In this document: positions 7,400-15,330 of the stretch, one piece after another
Numbering within the stretch: the stretch's first letter is position 1
Layout of the letters: each line of letters begins with the position of its first letter
Source of the DNA: Clostridiaceae bacterium
GTDB taxonomy: Bacteria > Bacillota > Clostridia > Saccharofermentanales > DTU023
Length of the DNA stretch: 36,585 nt
Direction: 5' to 3'
Assembly (NCBI GenBank): GCA_012521015.1
Contig: JAAYNE010000120.1
Location: 1-36,585 of the forward strand
Position numbers and translations under genes: made by a program
The notes under the pieces: model-generated
What the model was told of the DNA's origin: nothing
What the model saw: the letters and a program-made list of their open reading frames with translations, nothing else
Databases searched by the model: none

Positions 7400-7463
7400 A
7401 TTTTTTATAATTAACTACATAACAGCAAATACCAAATAGTATTTTTCAATCAGATAAACCGGA

Positions 7464-8975
7464 TTATAATAATTTTCTCATTTCATCAGCAACAAATTGA
7501 ACTTGTGGTCCGACAATAACTTGGACACTGGTTTTTGACGGTCTGATAACACCGGAGATCGGTGCACGTTTAATTAACTCTTCATTGACTAATAGATTAT
7601 CTTTAACTCCCATACGTAAACGGGTTACACAGTAGTCTAATTCAGCAATATTATCTTTGCCGCCAAGTCCTTCAAGAATTTGAGCTGCCATTACTGCAAA
7701 GTCCGTATCGGCACCAAGTTCGATTTTTTGTTCATCTGCATCGGCATCATCTCCACGTCCCGGAGTCTTTAAGTCAAATTTTGTAATAATAAAGCGGAAA
7801 ACTACGTAGTAGATAACAAAGAACACTACTCCTAATAGCAGAAGCATGTACCATTTAGTGGCAGTAGGTAATTTAGCAGCCAAGATCATGTCAATCATAC
7901 CGGCACTGAAACTGAAACCGGACATCCATTTTAAGCTAGCCGCTATGAACGCTGAAATGCCTGTTAAAACAGCATGAATAATGTAGAGTGAAGGAGCTAA
8001 GAACATGAATGCGAATTCTATCGGTTCTGTAACACCCGTCACAAATGAAGCGACCGCACCTGCCAACAGCAAAGAGGCAGCTTCTTTTTTACGTTCTGTT
8101 TTAGCCGTGTGGTACATGGCTAAAGCTGCACCCGGCAAACCGAACATCATAATCGGGAAGAAACCTGCTTGGTACATACCGGGTACATAGGCACCACCGG
8201 TTTCAGCAACTAATCTTTCAACATTTGCAACAACATCAGGTTGACCAATATTCCAGAAATTACCAATATCATTAATCTTAATCAAGTCAAACCAGAATAC
8301 ATTGTTTAATGCATGATGTAGTCCGGTCGGAATCAACAGACGATTGAAGAATGCATGGATAGCAGCACCTAACGGTCCCATTGAAGCAACCGTAGTACCG
8401 AATGCTACCAGACCTGAGTAAACTACCGGCCATACGAAGTATAAAACACCTGATAAAACTAGAGCTGCAAAACTGGTGATGATCGGCACCATACGACGTC
8501 CGCTAAAGAAAGCCAAAGCATCCGGTAACTTTTTATCATGAAACCTATTATAGATAGCAGCAGCGATAATACCGATAATAATACCGACAAATACGTTTCC
8601 CGAATTGATTTTATCAAATCCTTGTTTAGCAAAATCAGCCGCTACAGCTTCATCTGCAAGATCCAGACCTTTCATTTTTGAAACAGCACCGGCACTAAGT
8701 ACATTGGTAACCAGAATAAATCCGATCATACCGGCTAGTGCTGATGCACCGTCTTTGTCTTTCGACAAACCATAAGCTACTGCAACAGCGAAGATAATAC
8801 CTAAGTTATCAAGTACGGCACCACCTGATTTGATCAAAATCATCGCTATTACATTGTTTGCACCCCAACCGCTGGGGTCAATCCAATAGCCGATACCCAA
8901 CATTAGAGCAGCTACCGGCATTACCGCAACTGCACCCATAAGAGCACGGCCAAGTCTTTGCATTTGCCTCATCAT
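7464..8975 (-). CDS. nagE: PTS N-acetylglucosamine-specific EIICB transporter
   Basis: 503 residues with the glucose-family EIIC membrane domain (about 1-385) followed by an EIIB domain (about 420-503). Membrane-domain signatures are MQRLGRALMGAVAVMPVAAL at the start, GGAVLDNLGIIFAVAVAYGL, the substrate loop PTGLHHALNNVFWFDLI and QAGFFPIMMFGLPGAALAMY. The EIIB phospho-Cys lies in ELDYCVTRLRM (Cys449). No EIIA domain is present, so phosphate must come from an EIIA encoded elsewhere. The protein imports GlcNAc and phosphorylates it to GlcNAc-6-phosphate. Specificity for GlcNAc rests on the loop sequence and the adjacent nagA and nagB. GAGGAGG lies 9 bases upstream of paired ATG codons, so the start could be either one. 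Confidence 0.93.
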   Translation of the reverse strand: MMRQMQRLGRALMGAVAVMPVAALMLGIGYWIDPSGWGANNVIAMILIKSGGAVLDNLGIIFAVAVAYGLSKDKDGASALAGMIGFILVTNVLSAGAVSKMKGLDLADEAVAADFAKQGFDKINSGNVFVGIIIGIIAAAIYNRFHDKKLPDALAFFSGRRMVPIITSFAALVLSGVLYFVWPVVYSGLVAFGTTVASMGPLGAAIHAFFNRLLIPTGLHHALNNVFWFDLIKINDIGNFWNIGQPDVVANVERLVAETGGAYVPGMYQAGFFPIMMFGLPGAALAMYHTAKTERKKEAASLLLAGAVASFVTGVTEPIEFAFMFLAPSLYIIHAVLTGISAFIAASLKWMSGFSFSAGMIDMILAAKLPTATKWYMLLLLGVVFFVIYYVVFRFIITKFDLKTPGRGDDADADEQKIELGADTDFAVMAAQILEGLGGKDNIAELDYCVTRLRMGVKDNLLVNEELIKRAPISGVIRPSKTSVQVIVGPQVQFVADEMRKLL

Positions 8976-9136
8976 AAAAATTGTCCTCCTCTTTTTTAAA
9001 GTAAATTTCTCTTTTTAACTATCAGCGATAATTTGGTAATATTTAAGCAAATTATTAAATGCCGATGTTAACTACCAAAAAACACTATACAATGCTGGGC
9101 TAGCATCATATACGCTAATAATTATTACCTCTAATA

Positions 9137-9177
9137 ATTAATTATTATTCACAATCCGTATGTCAAAACGACATACG
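9137..9177 (-). promoter_or_regulatory. Putative promoter and operator-like palindrome upstream of nagE
   Basis: In the 264-base nagA-nagE gap, the minus strand has CGTATGTC and GACATACG arms separated by 5 bases (9157-9177). The right arm overlaps a perfect TTGACA (9161-9166). An ATTAAT hexamer follows after 18 bases (9137-9142). This fits a repressor-controlled promoter for nagE, though a terminator hairpin for nagA is an alternative. A second short palindrome (ATGCT/AGCAT) lies nearer the gene. Confidence 0.4.
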
Positions 9178-9239
9178 AATATTCACTAGTTTTTTGTTTG
9201 TCAATTTTACATTAAACAATTAAATCTATAGCAAAATGC

Positions 9240-10397
9240 TTACACACTATAAACACTAATACCATTAATATACGTTTCCTGTAATTTCATATTCTGATCC
9301 AAAACAATATAATCTGCCGGATATCCTTTGCTGATTCTGCCACAAATATCAGCAATACCGGAACTTTCTGCCGGAATCAGAGTCGCCATTTTAATTGCTT
9401 CTTGTGGGGTTACAATACCCCAATCAATCACATTATTGACTGCATCAATCAATTTCAGACACGAACCTGCCAGACTGTTCGAACCGTCAGTTAAGCGAAC
9501 TGCGCCATCTTTTAATATAACTGGGAATTCACCCAAAGTATATTCGCCTTCCGGCATACCGCCTGCCCGCATACTATCGGTAATTAAAGCAACTCTGTCC
9601 GTTGTTTTTGCCCTGAGCGCTACTTCAACAGCTCCGGGATGAACATGATATCCGTCACAAATTAGTTCTGCAATCGAGTTATTTGTATTGAAACAAGCTC
9701 CGACCATACCCGGATTTCTATGGTGTAAACCGCTCATTCCATTATATAAATGAACAAAAACTCCTGCACCGGATTCAACTGCAGCAACTGCCTGATCATA
9801 ACTTGCATCACTATGCCCCAGAGCTACAACTATTCCCTGCTTTTTAAGTGCTTTGATAAAATCAATCGCACCATTTCTTTCCGGAGCTATTGCGATTTTT
9901 TTAATCAAACCGTTTGCTGCACTTTGCCATTGATCAAATATTGCTAAATCAGGATCCAAAAAATATTTGGGATTCTGAGCTCCTTTATATTTTTCTGTAA
10001 AAAATGGACCCTCCAGGTAAATACCTTGAATCTTTGCTCCGGTTGACAAAGCAGCATTTTCTGCAATGACTTTGCATGCCGTTTCAACGTTTTCAATAGA
10101 GTCTGTCAATGAGGTTGGTAAAAAGGATGTGACACCGGTACTTGGCAATTTTTCACAAATTTCTAAAACACCGGCCCCGTTTAAGTCCATAAAATCATGA
10201 CTCATGAAGCCATGAATATGGGTATCAACCAATCCGGGTGCAATGGAAAAATTTGAGTAATCACGGATTTCCCAATCCATATTGTCGGGTAAAGTCTCAT
10301 AGAAATCTCCAATAACTCCATCAACAACTTCTAAATAACCTTTTTCAGCAATATCTTTTTCGAAAAAAAACTTATCCGCGTAGATTAAATAATGCAT
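9240..10397 (-). CDS. nagA: N-acetylglucosamine-6-phosphate deacetylase
   Basis: 385 residues. An amidohydrolase-superfamily enzyme that turns GlcNAc-6-phosphate into glucosamine-6-phosphate and acetate. Seen: VDTHIHG with His60 and His62, the metal-ligand Glu129 in YLEGPFF, ALGHSDASYDQA with His195, FVHLYNGMSGLHHRNPG with His216 and the catalytic Asp274 in LITDSMRAGG. I start at 10397 because GAGAGG lies 6 bases upstream of that ATG and the protein then begins directly with family-like sequence. A GTG further upstream at 10445 would add 16 unrelated residues. It is the first gene of the GlcNAc region, and its product feeds NagB. Confidence 0.95.
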   Translation of the reverse strand: MHYLIYADKFFFEKDIAEKGYLEVVDGVIGDFYETLPDNMDWEIRDYSNFSIAPGLVDTHIHGFMSHDFMDLNGAGVLEICEKLPSTGVTSFLPTSLTDSIENVETACKVIAENAALSTGAKIQGIYLEGPFFTEKYKGAQNPKYFLDPDLAIFDQWQSAANGLIKKIAIAPERNGAIDFIKALKKQGIVVALGHSDASYDQAVAAVESGAGVFVHLYNGMSGLHHRNPGMVGACFNTNNSIAELICDGYHVHPGAVEVALRAKTTDRVALITDSMRAGGMPEGEYTLGEFPVILKDGAVRLTDGSNSLAGSCLKLIDAVNNVIDWGIVTPQEAIKMATLIPAESSGIADICGRISKGYPADYIVLDQNMKLQETYINGISVYSV

Positions 10398-10549
10398 TTC
10401 ACGCCTCTCATTTGTTAGAATTACTAAAAATTTCTTTAAACACAATTTTATTCTTAACTATGAAGAAATATAAATCAAATAGAAATCCTTATTTAACTTT
10501 ATACTAACTTTATACTATTTATTTAATTTCTTCAATTTATTTAATATAT

Positions 10550-10579
10550 CAATTTGCAAATTACTTGACAGGCAAATTG
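10550..10579. promoter_or_regulatory. Inverted repeat upstream of nagA
   Basis: 8-base arms CAATTTGC and GCAAATTG separated by 14 bases, about 150 bases before nagA. Nearby is an 11-base tandem repeat (AACTTTATACT twice, about 10497-10518). These could be regulator sites for the GlcNAc genes, but I can identify neither the regulator nor a convincing -35/-10 pair. The rest of the 10398-10655 gap is plain AT-rich sequence. Confidence 0.3.
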
Positions 10580-10655
10580 CATAAATCCGTCTTACTTCTT
10601 TTATTATATTTTTTTATTTCGCTTTCTCAATCTACTTAAATATTTATATACATAT

Positions 10656-10686
10656 AAAAAGGTTGTCTTACAAAATCAGACAACCT
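10656..10686 (-). terminator. Rho-independent terminator after trpB
   Basis: A perfect 9-base stem AGGTTGTCT/AGACAACCT with a 9-base loop and a trailing T run on the minus strand, immediately after the trpB stop codon. Confidence 0.9.
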
Positions 10687-10693
10687 GCGTTTT

Positions 10694-12073
10694 TTAGAAA
10701 TCTGGTTGAGCCGGCAAGTTTGCCAAACCTTTAGCAATCGATTCATCCGTTGGCGGTGTATCGTCAAGATCATTTTCCCGATAACGTCGATATGCTGACA
10801 TATCGAAATATCCGGTACCGGTCAAACCGAACAAAATCACTTTCTTCTCACCTGTTTCCTTACATTTCAGGGCTTCATCAATCGCTGTTTTTATTGCATG
10901 AGCAGATTCCGGCGCCGGGAGTGTACCTTCGACTTTGGCAAATAGACCGGCAACTTCAAAAATTTCTTTTTGGGTTACACTTCTTGCCTCATCCAGATAA
11001 CCATCATGATAGAGTTGTGAGAGAATAGGACTCATACCATGAAAGCGTAAACCACCGGCATGTGATGCAGGAGGAATAAAACCATGACCCAAAGTATACA
11101 TTTTTGCTAAAGGAGTCACCTGACCTGTATCACAATAATCATAAGCAAATTTTCCACGGGTCATACTCGGACAAGATGCAGGTTCGACCGCAATAAAATA
11201 AGGTGATTGTTTGCCGGTGAGACGATCTGCCATAAATGCACTCATTAACCCGCCCAGATTCGAACCACCACCCGCACATCCGATTACGACATCAGGATAA
11301 CGATCAATTTTCTCCATTGCCAATTTGCTTTCCAAACCAATAATACTCTGATGGATTAAAACTTGGTTCAACACCGAACCTAAAGTGTAGCGATATCCCT
11401 CATTCAAAACGGCATATTCTACTGCTTCCGAAATTGCAGTACCTAGACTACCGTTACGATTAGCCGGATCTAGCAACATCTTCCTGCCAACCTCGGTCGT
11501 ATCCGATGGCGACATAGTAACATCAGCATTATAGGTTTCCATAATCGCAACCCGATCTGGTTTTTGCTCGGCGGAAACTCTAACCATATATACTTTACAA
11601 TCCAAATCAAAGTAACCGCAAGCCATTGCTAAAGCTGTACCCCATTGGCCGGCACCCGTTTCTGTGGTAACACCTTTCAGCCCTTGCTTTTTAGCATAAT
11701 AAGCTTGAGCAATTGCCGAATTCAACTTATGACTGCCTGAAGTATTACCACCTTCATATTTATAATAAATCTCGGCAGGAGTGTCCAAAACCTCTTCCAA
11801 GAAATAGGCTCTAATCAGTGGAGACGGTCTGAACATTTTATAAAAATTTCGAATTTCCTCTGGAATTGGAATGTATCGATCAGTTGTATTTAATTCCTGT
11901 TTTGCCAATTCTTCACAAAATACTGAACTCAAATCTGCTACCGTAACCGGTTGCATTGTTGCCGGATTAAGCAATGGTCGATGATCATTTTGCATATCAG
12001 CTCTGACATTATACCACGATTCGGGAATCTCCTTTTCTGTCAGATATGTTTTATAAGGAATATTGTTCTTCAT
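10694..12073 (-). CDS. trpB: Tryptophan synthase beta chain-like protein, TrpB2 type
   Basis: 459 residues, longer than classical TrpB (about 400) and with the TrpB2-type N-terminus (PYKTYLTEKEIPESWYNVRA). This PLP enzyme family condenses indole with a serine-type substrate. The PLP lysine is Lys116 in GSHKLNSA, preceded by YYKYEGGNTSG. ETGAGQWGTALAMA and the phosphate-binding CAGGGSNLGGL follow. It stands alone, with no trpA, trpC or trpD nearby and its own terminator. TrpB2 proteins usually act without TrpA, salvaging free indole or acting on related substrates. Which of these applies here cannot be read from sequence. The ribosome binding site is AGAGG, 7 bases from the ATG. Confidence 0.9.
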   Translation of the reverse strand: MKNNIPYKTYLTEKEIPESWYNVRADMQNDHRPLLNPATMQPVTVADLSSVFCEELAKQELNTTDRYIPIPEEIRNFYKMFRPSPLIRAYFLEEVLDTPAEIYYKYEGGNTSGSHKLNSAIAQAYYAKKQGLKGVTTETGAGQWGTALAMACGYFDLDCKVYMVRVSAEQKPDRVAIMETYNADVTMSPSDTTEVGRKMLLDPANRNGSLGTAISEAVEYAVLNEGYRYTLGSVLNQVLIHQSIIGLESKLAMEKIDRYPDVVIGCAGGGSNLGGLMSAFMADRLTGKQSPYFIAVEPASCPSMTRGKFAYDYCDTGQVTPLAKMYTLGHGFIPPASHAGGLRFHGMSPILSQLYHDGYLDEARSVTQKEIFEVAGLFAKVEGTLPAPESAHAIKTAIDEALKCKETGEKKVILFGLTGTGYFDMSAYRRYRENDLDDTPPTDESIAKGLANLPAQPDF

Positions 12074-12193
12074 GTTATAACCTCTTTTTCTAAGCAGGCA
12101 ATGTTAATTCAAAACAAGGACTGTCTGATATTAATATTATTCATATTTTGATGGGTTTTTTCAATAAAGTATTTGATTTTTGATTATAGATAT

Positions 12194-12343
12194 TTAAAGT
12201 TCTTCCAAATACGGTAAATCCGGAATATTATGGAGCTCTTCAAGGATACTTTCTCTGGATCTTCTTTCTATACTGCGAGCAGTGACCAAAAATACAAAAC
12301 TATCATCAGTTGGCACTCCTTCTTCAACTTGTAAATTTCTCAT
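12194..12343 (-). CDS. Small orphan ORF, possibly an ACT-like domain fragment
   Basis: 49 residues, MRNLQVEEGVPTDDSFVFLV followed by TARSIERRSRESILEELHNI and PDLPYLEEL. The strand-helix-strand rhythm resembles the C-terminal half of an ACT regulatory domain such as that ending homoserine dehydrogenases. This is inference from pattern only. The frame is open another 15 codons upstream to a TAA at 12389-12391 and that part also looks domain-like (ITKHLRKQGL), with no start codon. It is therefore either a small gene using the ATG at 12343, with a weak AGGGA site 6 bases away, or the truncated end of a lost gene. It lies 64 bases after the Ca2+-ATPase stop. Confidence 0.4.
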   Translation of the reverse strand: MRNLQVEEGVPTDDSFVFLVTARSIERRSRESILEELHNIPDLPYLEEL

Positions 12344-12407
12344 TATTAATCCCTGTTTTCGTAAATGTTTGGTTATTGTAAAATTAGTTTAAAGATTTCA
12401 TTCGATA

Positions 12408-15227
12408 TCAACTGCCTTTAACAACATTTTCGGCTTGGGCCCGAGTGTTTTTATGGTAAATCAGTTTGAAGATTTCACCTATTACAAACGGTAAAATTGA
12501 TAAACCAGCAATCACTAGCCAATCTCTACCGGTCAAAGCAATTGTATGGAAATAAGTTTGGAACCAAGGTACGTATACTACTACCAGCATTAATACTGCT
12601 GAAATCAGAACTGCTTTGTTCATGGTCGAATTGGTAAATAATCCTAATTGGAATACAGAATAGTGCTCCGACCGACTGGAAAAGGCTCTCAATAATTCTG
12701 CAAAAATTAAAGTAATAAAAGCAAATGTTCGAGCACCAAATGAAGGACCGAATCCTGTCGCAGCAATGAAACTGTATGATGTTGCTTGAACTGTCGAATC
12801 TGTGAGCATTATGTCAGGATAAAGAAAACGTCCGATTTGGAAAGCTGAAAATACTGCGATAAAAATTGCAATAGCCTGCGTAATTATTGCAGCTAACATT
12901 TCTCGATTAATAATCGATTCATCACTTTTGCGCGGTGGATGAAGCATAATGTCTTTTTCGCCTTTTTCTCTACCTAATGCCAGAGCCGGAAAACTATCCG
13001 TGACCAGATTCAACCACAATAATTGAATTGGAGCTAAAGGTGTAAATTGCGGTCCTAAAACTAAATTGGTAATAAATACGACAAGAATTTCACCAACATT
13101 ACACGACAATAAAAAGCTGACAAATTTTCTGATATTGCTATAGATAATTCTGCCTTCTTCAACCGCTGTAACGATAGTCGCAAAATTATCATCGGTCAAA
13201 ATCATATCGGCTGAGCTCTTAGCAACTTCGGTACCGGTAATACCCATTGCAACCCCAATATCCGATTGTTTGAGAGCCGGAGCATCATTGACTCCGTCAC
13301 CTGTCATCGCTACAATATGGGCCTTGGCTTTTAGGGCTGCAACAATCCTCACTTTGTGTTCGGGCGATACCCTGGCATAAACTGCAACTTTTTCACATGC
13401 TTTTTCTAAATCTGCATCGGACATTTTTTCCAATTCTGCACCGGTCAAAACCTGATCGTCATCTTGCATTAAATTCAGATTTTTTGCTATTGCGACCGCT
13501 GTATCTTTATAGTCACCCGTAATCATAACTGCTCTGATACCGGCACCATGGCAGACTACTATTGCATCTTTAGCTTCCGGACGCGCCGGATCGATCATAC
13601 CGGAAAGACCGACAAAAACCATATCTTGTTCTGCATTTGAAAAATTTGAATCCGGATGAGATTTATATGCAAACGACAAAACTCTGAGAGCAGAATTGGC
13701 AAAAGCTGAATTTGCCTCCAATACCTTTGTTTTAGCTGATTCAGTTAATTCAACAACTCCTGTTTCAGTCAAAATATGAGTACAATGATCCAAAACTATA
13801 TCAGGAGCGCCTTTAGTTAATGATAGATGTGCTCCATTAAACTCATGAAAGACCGACATCATTTTACGACTTGAATCAAAAGGCAAATCTCCTAAGCGAG
13901 GATATTTTTCTTTTAAGGCTTCCGGTAAAAAATTCAGCTTAGCACTTAAAGTCAGCAATGCACCTTCGGTCGGATCCCCTAAAACACCCCAACTCTGATC
14001 GTTTTTTTGAATCAGACTAGCTTCATTGCACAGAGCAGCAATTTCCAGCAATCTGGTCAATTCCAGTGAACTTTGTTCAACAACATGATTGGAACTGTAT
14101 TCGATTATTTCTCCTTTAGGTTCATATCCTGTTCCGGAAACTTCGTATAGTTTATCTGCAACATAAAGTCTGGTTACCGTCATTTCATTTTGGGTCAGAG
14201 TACCAGTTTTATCAGAACAGATTGTATCAACACTACCTAAAGTCTCAACTGCCAATAGACGCTTGACAATAGCATTTTTCTTCGCCATACGATTCATGCC
14301 TAAGGCTAATACGATCGTAACAATTGCCGGTAAACCCTCGGGAATTGCAGCAACAGCCAGACTAACTGCAGTCATAAATAATTCCAGTAAATCTCCGCCT
14401 TGAAATAAACCGACGACAAAAACAATTGCACAAACTGCCAAACAAATAATTGCCAGAATTTTTCCCAAATTGTTTAAATTCTTTTGTAAAGGGGTTGCCT
14501 CTTGTTCAATACCTTTAAGGCGTTTAGCAATTTTCCCTACTTCAGTTTTTTCAGCAATTTCAACAACAATTCCACGACCACGTCCATAAGTTAATGCAGT
14601 ACTGGAAAAAATCATATTCGAACGGTCGCCGATACCGAGCTCGCTATCACTGGTAAATTCAGCATCTTTATCAACCGGAACCGATTCTCCGGTTAAAGAA
14701 GCTTCTTCCGCTTGCAAGTTGCTACTCTCTAAAAGTCTGATATCTGCAGGAACAATATCCCCGGCTTCCAGAATAACAATATCACCCGGCACTATGTCCG
14801 CTGCTTTAATCATGCTTTGTTCACCATCTCGCAAAACTCTTGCCTCAGGCGCCGCCATCTTCTGCAATGCATCAATTGCTTTTTCGGCTTTACCCTCCTG
14901 ATAAACACCGAGAATCGCATTAATTAAAACAATTGCAATTATTAAGATTGCATCAATTAACTCACCCAGTACACCGGAAATAATTGCAGCTACAATTAGA
15001 ACAATAATCATTACATCCTTGAACTGTTCAAGAAATTTTTTCCATAACGGAACCGCTTGTTCAGCTTCCAGTTCATTAAATCCGTAAATTGCCTGACGTT
15101 GCTTAGCTTCCGTTGAATTAAGACCTGTTATGGGATTGGAATTAAGACGTTCAATTATAATTTCTCTGGATAATTGATAATTTTCGCCGGTTAGAAAGCC
15201 ATTGTTTTCATTAGAAATTTCTTTCAT
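12408..15227 (-). CDS. Calcium-transporting P-type ATPase (P2 type)
   Basis: 939 residues, full length for bacterial SERCA/PMCA-like pumps that export Ca2+ using ATP. In order: cation-ATPase N-terminal domain (about 15-80), actuator domain with LTGESVPVDK, the M4 calcium-site motif AAIPEGLPAIV, CSDKTGTLTQNEMT with the phosphorylated Asp339, nucleotide domain with KGAPD, hinge MTGDGVNDAPALK, and M5-M6 including SCNVGEILVVF and LLWLNLVTDSFPALALG, which supplies further calcium ligands. The C-terminal membrane region (about 760-925) is complete. A TGTAGGTG site lies 4-5 bases from the ATG. The CorC-like membrane protein is encoded 103 bases upstream on the same strand. Calcium preference is inferred from the motifs. 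Confidence 0.95.
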   Translation of the reverse strand: MKEISNENNGFLTGENYQLSREIIIERLNSNPITGLNSTEAKQRQAIYGFNELEAEQAVPLWKKFLEQFKDVMIIVLIVAAIISGVLGELIDAILIIAIVLINAILGVYQEGKAEKAIDALQKMAAPEARVLRDGEQSMIKAADIVPGDIVILEAGDIVPADIRLLESSNLQAEEASLTGESVPVDKDAEFTSDSELGIGDRSNMIFSSTALTYGRGRGIVVEIAEKTEVGKIAKRLKGIEQEATPLQKNLNNLGKILAIICLAVCAIVFVVGLFQGGDLLELFMTAVSLAVAAIPEGLPAIVTIVLALGMNRMAKKNAIVKRLLAVETLGSVDTICSDKTGTLTQNEMTVTRLYVADKLYEVSGTGYEPKGEIIEYSSNHVVEQSSLELTRLLEIAALCNEASLIQKNDQSWGVLGDPTEGALLTLSAKLNFLPEALKEKYPRLGDLPFDSSRKMMSVFHEFNGAHLSLTKGAPDIVLDHCTHILTETGVVELTESAKTKVLEANSAFANSALRVLSFAYKSHPDSNFSNAEQDMVFVGLSGMIDPARPEAKDAIVVCHGAGIRAVMITGDYKDTAVAIAKNLNLMQDDDQVLTGAELEKMSDADLEKACEKVAVYARVSPEHKVRIVAALKAKAHIVAMTGDGVNDAPALKQSDIGVAMGITGTEVAKSSADMILTDDNFATIVTAVEEGRIIYSNIRKFVSFLLSCNVGEILVVFITNLVLGPQFTPLAPIQLLWLNLVTDSFPALALGREKGEKDIMLHPPRKSDESIINREMLAAIITQAIAIFIAVFSAFQIGRFLYPDIMLTDSTVQATSYSFIAATGFGPSFGARTFAFITLIFAELLRAFSSRSEHYSVFQLGLFTNSTMNKAVLISAVLMLVVVYVPWFQTYFHTIALTGRDWLVIAGLSILPFVIGEIFKLIYHKNTRAQAENVVKGS

Positions 15228-15330
15228 TAGACACCTACATTTTGCTTATCTGAAAATTATGTTGGTTAAAACCGTAAATAAAATACTTCTAATTCTCGTT
15301 TTAATCAACATTTATTCTTTTTATTTTTAT

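Noticed and set aside
9328-9642. Plus-strand 104-residue open frame opposite nagA
   Set aside because: It is antisense to a fully conserved gene, has no ribosome binding site and no recognisable product.
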